Counted from the first letter of the stretch, positions 11,921 to 25,260 are shown. The stretch is 64,000 nucleotides of DNA from Dryocosmus kuriphilus (GCA_038277395.1 CM076195.1:51103862-51167861); one strand, 5' to 3'. Notes: a model not told the origin generated them from the sequence alone. Numbers and translations are program-made.

Positions 11921-14054
11921 TTTTCGTTATGATTAACTCAAAGTTTTATAGAAAGTAAAATCAGATGAGACTTTATTATTGAGGAAGATAATTGATAGAG
12001 CGAGAATTTTCACTAATAAATAATCCTACTCATCAAAAGTACAGTAATCATGAGTGAACACAAAAGAGAACGTCTAAAAATAAAAAAGCATTGACAGAAA
12101 GTTCGGTGATGATGCATTGCGATGCGATGAGAATAGAATTTGTTATTCAGAGTGGCTTATTCTCTCATTAAGGGGAAATATATTTACCGTGATATATATA
12201 TGAAACAAAATTTCTGCTGTTACAAGTAAAAACAGAAGAATACGATCAAAAACAAAAGAGCATCGTCACACGTGCCGTAGGTGCTTTATACAGTAGTCTA
12301 GGGCCCTTACGACTGCGGTTCTTAATAAATAACTTTTTCAAAACCAAATATAGTCAAAAATCGGCAGGTTGACATTAAAGAAAATTTTATGCTGAAGATA
12401 TTCCACTTTTCTTTTTTGTTTAATAACGCGGAGTTTCGGGGAACTCTCAAACGACAGTGAACGCATTTCTAGGAAAGAATTTTTTTTCTAAATAGAAAGC
12501 CCTTCATTTTTTCCCAAAAGACATTTCTTGTAATTCTCTTTTTCTGTTCCAATTTAATGTAGCAGCCAGTTAAAGAATGAGAGTTGAAATTGAGTAAAAT
12601 TAATAATTTCAAACTACTCATTTTCTGATTATAGATGCTACAGTGCTCTTAATATTTGACCGATTTTCATACAATTTCATTGAAAGTTACTTTGAACCCA
12701 CTTTTAATGGCGTTTTCCTATTAATTTTCGGGAAACCATTAAATTTAAATATCTTCAAACTTCCTTAATAAAAAGAAAGAGAAATCACAATGTAAAATCT
12801 TGATCTAGCTCCGAACTCGGAGAGTGACGTGAGTAAGAATAAAGAGAGAAGACCTGTCGATGAAATATCATCCCTATAAGTAATATAAGGAAAGATAGAT
12901 AGGGCTAAATAAATAACTTAGAAAAAATAACCTTTGCAGATAACAAGGTAATATTTTAAAAATAGAAAAGAGAAATATTAAAATTATCAAGCTAAAAAAT
13001 TGAAATTGACAAAGATTTCTCATGGGTACTCACATACGAAAGACTTTATGAGATCAGAAGAACAAGTCCGCCCTGGAACGACAAAGATTAGGAAGCGTCG
13101 GTACAAAATATCCGCCGAACGCCCTACTTTAATTTACGATCAGAAGTTTAGCCGTCCTACCTTATCGATGATTTCGAAGTACAGTTTAATTCCAAAAGAA
13201 GCAATAAATTATATATAAATAAATTATTAGACCATACAGCGAACAAACTCTAATTCAACAAATTACGGAACGACGATACATCGTCGTCGAATGCTACCCC
13301 AGACAGAAATGACGCTTCCGTTCTTCGTTGTCGTCGGCTGTGTCTACGTACATCCTGAGTTGACCTCCATCCTGCTGCGCACCCATCGTCGCACCTCATT
13401 GGATCGTGTAGTTCTTGCTTGTCTAGACCCGATGGTAACTCAGCGGAAGTCGTCCCCGTGACGCCCGTGAAATCTCGCCACTGCCACTATCCCCGAGCAT
13501 TTCACGGTTGCGGGCGATTCAAATGTAGGAATCACATCCATACTTTGCCGTCGTTGTGCATCAGCTTGCTGCGTCACTGACCGTTCGACTCCGTGGGACA
13601 GCGCCTGGCCTATACTCCGTCTAGATGCAAGTGATGACGTCCTCATGTTGTATTCCAACCTCCAATATTCGTCCCCGGTGACTCGGCCCGTCGAAAGATA
13701 AATAAAACAAAGTAACCAAACATAAACATCAGACTACCATCCGAGACTCTCGATTTCATCCATAGACACTGGCCTTTAATCTCGCGAAGGCCTCCACGAA
13801 GAGGAAAGGAGCTGTTTACAAAACAAAAAGATACGGACAAATCCAAGTAGCGTACAGTAGAAACTGCTACGTTGCATATTTCATGACTGAACAATTCTAA
13901 CTTTGACTTATGGCCTTTTTTGCATGCCTCCTGGCCCACTGTACATTGCAAGGGAGCAAAGGCACTCCTCTTAGAGAGAGTCAAAGGCGCATCTGGGAAT
14001 GGAAACCAGAGCATTCGTCCAGATTTATGAATGGGCATTTGAAACAAACGATTC
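11921..14054. other. Mostly non-coding stretch
   Basis: No family recognised. A G+C-richer block at about 13,240-13,700 stands out from the A+T-rich surroundings and has partly open minus-strand frames (13440-13658, 13643-14047), but the predicted peptides match nothing I know and each frame is short. It could be a remnant of another retroelement. Confidence 0.4.
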
Positions 14055-14083
14055 TACACACACACACACACCCACCCCCACAT

Positions 14084-14118
<35 letters not shown>

Positions 14119-14119
14119 C
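14055..14119. repeat. (CA)n/(TA)n microsatellite
   Basis: A compound CA run with a CCACCCCCA interruption, passing into TA. It creates spurious His/Thr and Val/Cys ORFs. Confidence 0.97.
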
Positions 14120-15140
14120 GGAGAAAAGTAGTTTGATAGACTTTACTGAACTCAGTTTGGTAGACTTGGGACATGTGGACGCTTCGATAAAGTTTAATTT
14201 CCAGTTCGGTAAAATAAAATTTGATAATATTTCATTCACGAACAAAAAATTGTGCCAAATATTGGAAAAGGATACTGATCAGTTCGGTAAAAAGAAAAAT
14301 TAGTTATAATAATAAAAGCTTACTGACCAGTTCGGTAAACCGCGGTCGAGGGCCGTGGACAAAATAACTCCTTTACACACAATCGACAGCATAATACACT
14401 CGCATACATATTAGTCAGTGTGAGGCTATCATTAGCTATGGGACGCAGCCAATCATAGTACAATTTTGTCACAAATACATTTGCAAATCTAAAATTACTA
14501 TACGCATATAATATCCACATACATATAATACACAGAAACATAAGCTTAATAATAACACCATATGAAAACACTTTCGCCGAAATTACGCGGATGTACGCTT
14601 CAATCTTGAGAGGTAAAATATGGAACTCTCTTATATACTAACTAGAGAAATTATTCGCCGCTTATAAGAAACGGAGAATGTATAAAAAGATGGCGCCAAA
14701 GGCAACCAATACAAAAAGTCATTTTTAAACTGTAGGCTTTTCATTGGTCGCAGCCATGACGGATTGACATAGGTGCAAAAGCTGTTAGTGACACAGTGAA
14801 TCAAGCTGCTCATCGAAGATGTATAACTCCGTACTTGCAGTTGTTTATTGTGGAAGATGCCCTGCGATTGAGTTTACCGAACTAATATTAAATTTTATCC
14901 AATTTTCCGTCAATGTGTAACGGCGTAGTTTGTAATCATTAAAGCACGTTCATTAGTTTTTACTTTTGGAAACCTTTACTGTACATTTCGAAACTTTAAT
15001 CTTCGTTATTAAAGTTTACCGGACTGCCGTGTATTCTTTTACATTCAGCAAGTCACAAATTATTAGAATAATGTTAAAAATTTTCCAACTAAACCACATG
15101 TCCCAATTTTAATGAAAAGTTCGGTAGAGTTTCTTAACCA
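14120..15140. repeat. Possible ~1 kb non-autonomous element with GTTCGGTAAA subterminal motifs
   Basis: The motif GTTCGGTAAA (or its complement TTTACCGAAC) recurs near 14193, 14281, 14328, 14873, 15010 (variant) and 15120 (variant), pointing inwards from both sides. TTGGGACATGTGG at the left is mirrored near the right end. The pattern suggests a MITE with subterminal repeats. No coding sequence and no clear target duplication. Confidence 0.4.
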
Positions 15141-15309
15141 GACTTTTTCCGTGAATATATAATACGCCGAGCGGTGGACGACACACACACACAACTTCAC
15201 AAACGTTTACGGACATACACGATACGATAGCGCAAACGATAGTAATTGTACTAACGGCAACAGTAACCACAACACAAGAACTTACCATACAAGGAACTAT
15301 TTAGTTTAG

Positions 15310-18060
15310 CTAGTTTAGTTTACTGGCAGGCGAGTACATCCGATAGGGGTCCCCTCTGATGCTCAGAGTAGAAGTCCATTGTGTCACACCCTTATAGATC
15401 TATTCTTATTGATTGGACCATTTCAGACCTCTTAATAAAGCCTAGAATGTCGGCCCCGTTTAGGGCTGTGATGTTCCCAGGTTCCACGAAATGTTCCCCG
15501 AGGACTTGATTTCGAAGCTGGGCAAGTGCCGGACATTGGCATAGGACATGCAGGGATGTCTCATCATTCCTGCCGCATTTCCTGTTCTCTGTTGTGGGAC
15601 TGAGTTCCATCTTGTGTTGGTGGTAATTCACATGGTTGTACCATGTGAACACCTGAACCATTATTCTTGTATCCTTCTTAGGTAACTTCAGCATCTTTAT
15701 TGGTCGGTCCATCCTGTAATCGTAGCTCAGGATGACCTTAGCCTGTCGACATTTTTTAGCGTGTTTCCAGTACTCTTGGTGCCTTTTCTGGATCCAGTTT
15801 CTGATGTCCAACCCCATGCAACACGATGCTAGTCTCAGTACCGGGTCTGGGCCTATGTGTCTTTTTTTGCACCATTCTTTGCCAACTGGTCCACTTTGTC
15901 ATCCCCCTTGATCCCTTAGTGACCAGCGATCCACACGGGGGTCACGTTATTCTTCTCCGCCGGTTGGTTTAATGCTCTTTTGCATTCCAAAGCAGTTCTG
16001 ATATTATATCCGGTTTATCAACTGCAGTTAACGTCGCTTGGTTGTCCGAGTAGATTGTGATCCATCGGCCAACCGCCTTCTCCTCTGTAAGTATTTCAGC
16101 GCAGCGAAGTACAGCTAAGAACTCCGCCTGAAAGACGGTGGCTTACTGTCCAAGTGGCATTTCCATCCCCTTCCTTCTAGCGCTGTCAGAAATACCTGCT
16201 CCTGTACCCTCTTCCCCTTTGGAGCCATTTTCGTACCATATTCCCCCTTGGAGAAGTGGACTATCCGCATTTGCCATACGTCCCTACTTGGAATAAGGCC
16301 TCGGAAGGCTTTGGTGAAATTGAAGCGCCTTGTTATTTTATTTTGTCTCATTCCTAGAAACGGTACTGTGCTGATGTCTTAGTCCCCCAAGTCCATCTTT
16401 TTCCGCTTACTAGGCGGCATAGCAAATAGGGTAACGCCGTTGTCGGTGTAGTCCACGCTACTCCCGTCACGCCTCTGAACGCTAACGTTTGCAATCGCTG
16501 CAATCTTCCCTGCATAATTTTGAGTTCAGCTCGTGGCCAACAGAATACTGCTGCTTATAGAAGCTTTTGTTTAAGGACCGCCGAGTAGAGCCAGGCTATC
16601 GTTTTTGGCCCTAAACCTCATGTCAGTTCAAAGACTTCTACATATTCAAAATGTGGTGATGAACCTTCTACATTGCGCTTCCAGATGCTTCGCCCATTTC
16701 AGTTTGCCATCCAGGATAATCTGCAGATATTTAACCGATTCTGAGTTCATTAGCTTCTTTCCACAAAATGCAGAAGTCTCGACCTTCGTTACATTGTATT
16801 TTCTCGTGAATATTATCAAATTGGTCTTCTCCGGGTTGGTCGTGAGCCCTGAGCGATCGCACCAGAGTACTATAAAGCGCAGCGCTGACCTTGTGAGCCC
16901 TATCTGTATGTCTATATGAGTCCTCCTGATTAGGATTACAAAGTCATCCGCGTAACCTTGGTTATAGTAACCTTTTGCATTCAGCCAACGTATGAGACCG
17001 TCGACCACGATACAGCACAGGAGAGGTAACAACGCACCACCTTGTGGGCATCTCCGTGACGCCACTCTCCTAACCTGGCCTTTGCCCCATATGGTTTTGA
17101 AATGCCTCTTATGTAGCATGCTTCTTATCCAGTCCACCAGCTGGCTTGGTACGCCGCACCTTGAAGCCTCCTCTCAGGTGACTTCTTGGGGGGTATTACT
17201 GGAGGCCCCTCTATGTCCAAGAAAGAGCCCACCGTTTATCCTGCTTGCTCAAGCTGCTGCTCCACTTTTTGTTACTGCGGCTTGGACCGCATTTTCTACC
17301 GAGCAGCCCGCCCGCAAGGCATGCTGCCCTCTGTGGAACGGGGAGATTAAAAGCACCTCATCCCTTATATGTCTCTCATACAGCTTGTCTATCGTCTTCA
17401 GGATGAAGGACGTCAAGATGGTCGGCCTAAAATCCTTTTCAGCAATGTAGCGCTCTTTCCCTGGTTTGGGTAAAAAAACCACTGTGCCATTCTTCCATGG
17501 CGACGGTATGTATTGAAGGGCCCCTGGTGATTTATAGGGGCGGAAGGACTTAATGGCCCCTCATAACTTCCTACTATCAACGACCTTTGCGGCGAATTGC
17601 CAATCGATCTTCTCCTTCCTCAAGGCCAAGCAATTCGCTTTCTGGTCGGATTGTTTCGCTGAAAGCCTAGGAAGTGAACAATTCGGACTTGCTTCTTCGT
17701 CCTCTGCAAGCTCGCCATTGTCGAGCCTTATAATTCCGAGGAGAGCCTCCGGGTATTTCGCCAGCATCTTGTGAAACCTCGCTGTGCTCGAGATGTCTTT
17801 CGTGTCCTCGTAGAAGCCAGTCCAGTCATCTCGTTTGTAAATCCTAATGTTTTCCTTGTAGTCAGTTTGAGCCTGTTTATATTGGTCCCAGTCTGACGGA
17901 AGTTTAGTTTTTTTTGCCTTACTACAAAACGCTATAGTCTTTTTGCAGAGCCTCTCTAGGTAGTTATTTCACCACTCGGCTCCTTTCCTAGATTTTCTTG
18001 CGCTCATATGGCAGTTGTACTTGTTAAAATTTAACTTGACGAATAAGCGATTCTCGAAAG
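15310..18060 (-). pseudogene. 5'-truncated LINE with RT and RNase H
   Basis: Reading right to left: an RT N-terminal region (VFLPKPGKERYIAEKDFRP, ~17470), the palm block RCPQGGALLPLL with the catalytic GYADDFVIL (~17040-16930), a SVKYLQIILDGKLKW thumb-proximal block (~16720), an RNase H region with AEFLAVLRCAEIL and YSDNQATL (~16130-16030), and a C-terminal CCHC-type knuckle (CGRNDETSLHVLCQC, ~15530), ending at a stop near 15392. RT plus a downstream RNase H fits the I/LOA/Jockey-type superfamily. The upstream apurinic endonuclease and ORF1 are missing: homology stops near 18060, a normal 5' truncation from target-primed reverse transcription. Many stops and frameshifts show it is dead. Confidence 0.8.
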
Positions 18061-18439
18061 GACTGGGTTCTTACGATACTCATGTACATACTGGGAATGG
18101 GGGCCGGCTTTGCTCAAGGGCTTTGGGAGCAAGCGAGAGAGGGGGGGGAGTTTTTCTTGGATAAATAGCATAGACTCGCATCTAGGGCTGAAGGTCGATC
18201 TCCTAAGTTAAAGTCCAGTAGCAATCTCACGCTAAATAATCGGCTCAGTAGCGTGAAAGGAGAGCTAGTCACCGCACGCCCTTACTCCTTGATCGGCGCA
18301 AACCACATAAAGTGAAAACCAGAGCTATATATCCGCAATACTACGAATAATTTTAAGTTAACGGAGGATGCAAAAAGGAAAGACTAACCGAGTAAGTGTT
18401 TCGTTGAATAATCACATGTATGATGAGGAGTTGTGATTC

Positions 18440-18820
18440 TTTCTTTTGGGTGGAATCCTGTTGGCTCGCTTTTTGGGTGAGACCATAGCAGGAATTCTTT
18501 CATTTTAGGGTTTCTCCTTTCTATGTGTATTTTGTGATGTCAGCTTATTGTACTCACTTGAGACTTCTACCTAAAATGAGACTAGTGCCACCGCAATTCT
18601 TCTGATCGTTTATGAAAAATGATTCCACATGGCGATTACTACTCAACCGCTATTCCTTTGGATGGGATCCTGTTGGCCCGCGTTTTTTGTTGGGGTGGAA
18701 ATGAGATTCTCTCATTTTCTTTGTTCCTTTTATGCATGTAAATTGTAATGTCAGTTTCTTAAACCTATTTTGGAACTCTCCCTAAAATGAGAACCAGTTG
18801 CCACGCGATCCCTTGACACT
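18440..18820. repeat. Diverged tandem duplication, ~215-bp unit
   Basis: Two adjacent copies (about 18440-18610 and 18650-18820) share GGATCCTGTTGGC-like, TTCTCTCATTTT, TGTGATGTCAG and CCTAAAATGAGA blocks in the same order. No protein is evident. Confidence 0.65.
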
Positions 18821-20640
18821 TCAATCAAAATCGATCCCATCAACCGCAAATTCGTGACGCATTCGGTTGCAGTGAATGGAGGTTACCTTGCTATGTGAAT
18901 GACTCGCGCTGTCATTGGTTGATGCGGCCAAAGGTTTCTTTGAACAAACCTTTCAATGGAGTGAGTCCATTCTATGGTTTTCGGCACTATGGAAATCCTC
19001 TATCGTCCCGCTATTATACAAGTAAATCCTTCCCTATGATATCCATAATTTCTCTGACCATTGTAATTGTAATTTCGAATGTAATCCTGTTAGTGATCCA
19101 TAACGCTGTTATTCTGAGATTGTTATCGTGCGCAACTTATTTAATAACTTCACTTGTAAGCATGGTGATGGCTGATGTCATTTAACCTATTCGATTTTCA
19201 CTTAAGTTTGTTGAATAATATCCAATCGAATGGAATTATCCATTCAAGGTCGAGCGAGTGGCTGAAATCGACGATAATCACCCTGATGTGGTACGAGTTA
19301 TTTCTACATTATAATATTGTAATAGACGTTAGAATTACATTCAAATTAAACTATTGAGTTGAAAATGGGGGCCATGATTATTCAATTGAGTTCTACATCG
19401 GTAATACGTTCTGAGGAAAATATATTAGTTACTAAAAACAAATTATAATGTGTTGCTTATGACTGCTCCCTCATCAATGCATATATCATCAATCAACAGT
19501 ACTCATAAGATGTCATCAAAGCCCTCCGCAATAAATCGGCGGCATGCTCTAATTCATCGACGGTTCCATAACTCATGGGAAACTTCACGAGCCTGCCTTT
19601 GAGCTCCTTCTTCTAGGAGTCCCAATTTGTGTTCCTGGGGCTTCTGATCTTCGAAAACTTCGGTTTTCTTAAGTCTAAATGGAACAAGACGTATTTTGTG
19701 TCTGAGAGAGACTCCTCGTCCCTTGACGGTTATGCATACCCTTGGTGGTTTTTAACATGGCCCCTTATGTAAGAGCCACATCTTCCTAGATCACTAATGC
19801 TTTCCCTGTATAACCAGGGTTTTTGGATTAGTAATTCTTGGATTGTCTGCATCAGTACCATGTCGGGACATTTCCGCGTATTTCTGGTCCCTCTGCGGGT
19901 CCCTGTCGGATCACCTGGAAGGAGACTCTACCAGTCCCTAAATGAGACCGGTATTCTAGTGCCGCGAGAACCCTGTTTGCGCGTTTCTCCATCGCTACTA
20001 GGGAGACGACTCTTTTGGAGCTGTCCCCTTTTGGCGATGGGTTAAATAAATACCCCTGAGATGGGCCCTTATTCTTATTGTTTGTGTTTCTTGGGTGCAT
20101 TGTAGTCCCACGAGAAACTGTGGAAATAGAATCTACTCCCTAAAGAGCCTCGCTTGTAAGGAGAGGGTCTAAATACTAAGGGATTCGATCTGCTTTCCCT
20201 AATTCTCCGTTCCGATAGCTCCTTTAAACTCCGCCATGTCCATCTCGGTTAAGAGGGCGGATTGTTTAGAGATTTGGTAACCCTGGTGCCACTCACCCTT
20301 CATCACGGTAATCACATCTGAGCTTGGGTGCATGATATTCGCGCCTCTGATATTCCAGGGTGCTTTACCACTGCCCCCTATAAGGATCGCTTCTTGGTCA
20401 GGGTCCCGCAGACCAGAGACCACCAGTTTCCCAGAGCAGCTGTATCTCGCCATACCGTCCCTCTGTTTCACCTACTCTAGATCTCTCGTCCGATTAGACA
20501 CTTAAGCCCTGCCACCAACTACAGGGTCATGTGATCCCTATTTATAACTATTTAAAAATCAGAGAACTTACAAGAAATATAAAGTAAAATAAACAAATAG
20601 TTCAAACAGAGTAAAAGTAAAAAAAGCGCAAATGTTTAAC
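18821..20640. other. Unassigned stretch between two LINEs
   Basis: No family recognised. ORFs on minus at 19852-20100 and 20199-20471 (90 codons, from MKQRDGMARYS) have protein-like composition and lie just downstream of the R2/R4-like LINE, but I recognise neither. Confidence 0.35.
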
Positions 20641-23600
20641 GTGGCGTTGTAAAACTATTTTCGTGTACGCGGCATGGCCTTGATCACAGAAGAAGACTAG
20701 CTGCTATACAACTCCGCCCAGAAAACTCCGAACGATGCGGCAGGTGTTCAGCAGTATCGCTTTCTGTATAAGATGTAAAAATTTCCCAAATTACAGATCT
20801 TCCAAGTACTGGATGCATCTCGCGTGTACGTTCCCCGTGGAGCGGACTACGACCAGGTGAAGGGTGACATTCTTCGTCCTCCACAAGGCCATAGTACCAT
20901 GCTTGAACTCGTCGTATTTCTGGATATACTTAGTGTATCGATGCTGAATGTTGTTGTTTAAAGGAATACTAATGTCAATAATTCTGACATTGTCATCGCG
21001 TTTGTTCCGCCAGAGGACTTCCGGTCGATTATGCCCGACTAGGTAGTCTGTCAGGATAGTCCTGCCCCAGTAGAAGAGATGATGTTCGTTCTCTAATACT
21101 CTCACGAGGAGTATTTGTAATAAAACTTCCACTCCTCTATCAAACCAAGATTTAGGTCAATCTGTTGCTGGATAATCCCAGCAACATCATTGTGTCTACG
21201 GGTATATTCTTGCGAACGAAGCATTTTTCGGCCATAAGTGATATGCTCGATTGTCTTATTTAGATTTTCACAGAGGCGGCACTTATCAATAACCGCCTCA
21301 GTACTCAGGAGGTGCTTTTGGCAGTTACTCGTTTTCATTACTCCATCTTGGATACCAATAACAAACCCCCAGTTTTTGGAAAGATTTCTCTTGCCTTTAG
21401 CCAGAGGTTTGAAGCATCGGTATCCACCCATAGAAGATTCAGTATTTGAGAGTGCTTTCCATGCAGCTGCTTGCTTCTCCATTGAGCATTAAGATGTTTA
21501 ACAGTTAGGTGTCCGATGTTTTGGTAATCAGCAATTGCAAGCTTCAGATGAGTGTACAGGTCTACTATTCAGATGTAGTCGTGGAGCCGCATATTCTTCC
21601 TGTTTACGAAGTATTCATGGAGCTGTGGAACCTGTGAGTTACAAAACCGTCGAACAGCGAAAACCCCTCTGCCCCAAAACTTGCCTAACACGACTATTCT
21701 CTCCACAGCCTTTCTCTCGTGATGTATCCGATGTTCAGATATTTTCACGCGAATGATTCTGTTTGGAGCCTGGAGTTCCATTTTAGACCATAATATTAAC
21801 CCAAAGGAGTATGTTAGGAGAGGAATAGCAAAAATGTTAAATTCCTTGGGGACGTTCTTAGCAATGAAATCGGTAGACATGATCGGATTCGCTCGTCTCG
21901 AAGAGGAAGTCTTAAGTGCATCTTTTACTGTAGACTGGAGTAGTCCCCTTGCCTGGAATATACCGAGGTACCTATACGACTCCCAAACAATCATCGTCTA
22001 TATCAGATCCTGATCATCCGCATCCAGTGAGGTCATCATCTCTACACGGGATGGAAGCAGTTTCTTTCATTTATCCAGGCCCAAACTTATCCTGATGTCA
22101 TCGGAAAATTACAGTAGGATATTGTAGAAAACTTTGTAGTTTGCAATTTGAGCCAGCATTAACTTTTAGGTCATCTATGTAAAGGAAGTGTGTGAGCTGA
22201 AATTCAGCCACTCCCACCGTAATGTTAAACCCGTATGACATGTAGTTGAGTATTCTGCTCAAAGGGTTCAGGGCTAAACAGAACCATAATGAACCGAAAC
22301 AGTCGCTTTGGAAGATGCCTCGATTAGTTGGCAAGAACTGAGTGTGTCTGGCTGCTTCACGACTAAAACACCTGATTCTCGTACACGATCTGCACATTGC
22401 TTGATCCTGAAGTTGAATCACGCGAACAAATCTTATATATCCTGAGGACCTGTAACCAATAATCGTGCGGCACCGTGGGAAAAGATTGTTTATAGTCAAT
22501 ATAGGCCATCTGGAAATAACGTTGGTGGTGCTTCGCATGCAGCACAACTGCACTATCATTTGTGATCAAGTCCTTGCAACCACGGGAGCCCCGACAGAAA
22601 TCCTTTTGTTCATCTGTGAGGATGTTGTTTTCCGCACAGTTTTTATAGATGCCGTTGGATATAATGGCCGTGAAACACATGTAGAGTGTGTAAAGACAGG
22701 CATCTGGTCGATGGTCACTAGGACTATTAGGATCTGGTTTTTTGGGTATCATATACGTGACTCTCTCTGTTATGATGGTTCTTAGCCCTCTTTAGGATGC
22801 GAGTTACCTCAGAAGCTGTGATAGATAGATTATCCATCTGAAACTCTCTCCTTTTCGAGGTCAAGTCACAGCGTGTCCATATTACTCTACATATGATTAC
22901 GCCAGTTACGTGACCAATATATAGCCATCTACTCAGCACTCATGATTTCACTGGTATTATTGATCTCCCCATCTGAAAGTTTAGGGTAAAACTTCTTTTC
23001 ATTTTGTAGAAAGGTCTTGTTCTCATTACTTCTCACGGTAGACTGTTTAAAGCATCGCAGACGCACTAACAGGACCATCAGCCTCTGTCTAAGGTAGTCA
23101 ATAACTTCGTCTAAGGCTTTAGATATTCTTGGACTGTTGTTAAGTGGAGCAAGGAGTTTTTCTACGTAGCGATTCAGCTTCTGTGATCAATTACCTTTTC
23201 CAAATTGGTACAACCGACAAAGTTTTGCTCTTATTTTTCTGACCTCGCATTGAGGCCTAAGCTTCCACGGAGAATCACAGTTAGTCTTGGGAAAGTAGGT
23301 GTTCTTACCCCGGAGCTTGATTTTGATGCTCATGTTCCTGGAATGCGCGACCGCCTTAAAATATGCAATAGTCTGCAACTGCCTTAAGCTCATGTGTTGA
23401 CGCAGGTGCAGAGGCAATATATGGCTCCTCTTCGGCAAAGTATATGATGGGAAAAGTGAAATACGTTAGGAGACGCAAGCTCTCTTCATTGAGCTCTTCA
23501 GTGGTGTCCTTAGGAGCTTGTTCCGGCGGATGGATATCTAATAACTGCCGAATATGTGACAATCTTCGTTCTATATCCCCCGGGTAACCTCCGGTAGTTT

Positions 23601-24080
23601 ATAGCTTCTCGTATCTTAAGCAGAATCTTCTCCTCGACTGCCTCCGTGGAGTTCATTTCAGAAAGTGCTGGTTGTTTTCGCACTCGCCTCTCGATATTTT
23701 CCAATTGGACCGCGGATAGGAGCTTACGTCGCTTAATTGTGCGGAATTGTTCAGCTAGGTATTAAGGGGTCACCCTTGAAGCCAATTCCGGATGAAGGCC
23801 CATGAACAGACAATGTTGTTCATCCGTTAGAAACCCCTCTTCGAGAAACGCCTCAAAGTGATATCCAACCACATCCTTATTCATGGTTTTCCATGATATC
23901 TACTTCCTGGTCTGTCTACCGACCTGTTGCTGCTGGAGTGCGTTCTCAATCTCGAATCTAATTCGTTTGATGGTTCTTCTTTGGAGGAGATTCTCTTGAG
24001 TTACCAACTGTATTCTTCGACTAAGGTCACCTTCTCTTAATGCAGGTAATTCCGGGGATTTTGCAAAAAGTTTTCCAACA
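20640..24080 (-). pseudogene. R2/R4-like LINE, copy 1
   Basis: Right to left: an N-terminal region (23,700-23,190); a basic coiled region (~23,100-22,950); RT fingers with MIPKKPDPNSP and RPDACLYTLYM (~22,740); RGSRGCKDLITND (~22,580); the palm RGIFQSDCFGSLWFCLALNPL (~22,290) and catalytic FLYIDDLKV (~22,170); a knuckle CRLCENLNKTIEHI (~21,280) followed by YTRRHNDVAGII; and a C-terminal block YWGRTILTDYLVGHNRPEV with IIDISIP (~21,070-20,970). That C-terminus fits the restriction-like endonuclease of site-specific LINE clades (R2, R4/Dong and relatives); the exact clade is uncertain. Multiple frameshifts and stops. It is nearly complete and serves as the reference for the interrupted copy 2 beside it. 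Confidence 0.75.
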
Positions 24081-24199
24081 AGAACAACAACTATTTAAAA
24101 TGAAATTAAATACACAGTAATTCAAATAAGCAGTAGCTTAAATAGAAGTAGCACTAAAAGTAAAAGCCAAAGTCAAAGTAAAGTTAAAAGTAAATGTTA

Positions 24200-24596
24200 A
24201 GAGAAAATATATAACGTGGCATTATCAATAATCTTTCTTGTGCACGAAAAAGCCCTGATTGCAGAAGACGATAAGCCGCTATCGTTGTCAACGCCCAGCA
24301 AACTCTGGATGATGCGGCAGGTGTTTCGCTCTATGGCCTCCTATATGAGATGTAAAAATTTCCCAGCTTCTAGATCTTCCAAGTGCTGGATGCACCTCGC
24401 ACGAACATTCCGTGTGAAGGAGATCAAGATCAGGCGATGGGTCTCCTTCTTGACCCTCCACAAGGTCATTATCTCCTTCCTCAACTTCGCATATTTCTGG
24501 GTCTCATCATATTAAAGCTGAATGTTGTTGTTTAAGGGAATACTGATGTCAATAATTCTGACATGGCCATCGCTCTTGCTCCACCAGAGGACATAA
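24200..24596 (-). pseudogene. R2/R4-like LINE copy 2, 3' segment
   Basis: This matches copy 1 from about 20,640 to 21,018: the same 3' tail (ATATATAACGTGGC here, TTTAACGTGGCGTTG there) and the same endonuclease-domain DNA. It stops at CCAGAGGACATAA where the Transib-type element begins. Its continuation is found 21.6 kb away at 46,171. Confidence 0.85.
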
Positions 24597-24722
24597 CACA
24601 GTGAGCAAAAATGACAACCTTTGGTTCAAAAAGTTTCATAGATCGTATTTCTTTACCGATTTTAACTTTGTTTTTCATTCAAGCTTATTAAATTCGTCAG
24701 AGATCTGTCGAGATCGGTATTT
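24597..24722 (+). repeat. Transib-type left TIR
   Basis: Starts CACAGTG. Shares GTTCAAAAAGTTTCA, ACCGTATTTCT-like and TCAGAGATC blocks with the inverted copy at the other end. About 80% similar by eye. Confidence 0.8.
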
Positions 24723-25260
24723 TGAATGTCATGTATTCGCAACACATGGGATGCTGTGTAATCCAGTAATGCTGGCGTGCTAACGCTTACGCTATCTTCT
24801 GTTATTTCAAATGCACAATCTGGGTGTAACATCTCTTTTTTTTGCTTCAGGCAGTCTTTTGTAAGGGCGATAAATATTTGCATGTTATTCTTTTATCAGA
24901 ACACGAATAGTTGCATACTGGTTTTTATTCAGTTTTGCATTTTCGATTAATGCTAACGCTCCCTCGTCAGTGTAAGGTATAATTTTGCCTGCTTCTAATT
25001 GAGTAGCAGGCATTTCATCGTTACAAGATAAAAGCTCACTAGTGGTTTTTGGCGATCTGAATCTTGTATGAATATCATAAATTATTCATAAACGCGTGCT
25101 GAATTTCAATTTCAGAATAATGTTCCTGAATTACGAGAACTTTTCGTATTTTTATCGACCTTGATCTATTTTCAAAATCATCTGAAAGTCTTCTGCCGAA
25201 CTTAAATACGTTGAGGATCACAATGTAATCAGAATTCAGCCATTCTTCATTGTTTTCATC
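24690..25260 (-). pseudogene. Transib transposase fragment
   Basis: Minus-strand frames contain ALIENAKLNKNQYATIRVL (~24,930) and, in ORF 24662-24883, a CAFEITEDSVSVSTPALLDYT block. This is equivalent to the ISISESKIEVTLQELLNHT block of the Transib copy at 11.2 kb, though the sequences are diverged. Upstream, a weaker N-terminal region (HYSEIEIQHAFMNNL) precedes it. The catalytic C-terminal half is missing because the fragment runs directly into the left TIR, so the element was non-autonomous before the later insertions. Confidence 0.6.

Noticed and set aside
12780..12800. CACAATG at 12,786 as a terminus of the Transib copy at 10-11.9 kb
   Set aside because: Its orientation would make it a left end of something to the right, and no matching inverted partner was found.
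14054..14245. Val-Cys and His-Thr repeat ORFs
   Set aside because: Produced by the (CA)n microsatellite on either strand.
18895..19357. ORFs of 96 and 60 codons
   Set aside because: Hydrophobic A+T-rich composition with no family resemblance, promoter or conservation evidence.
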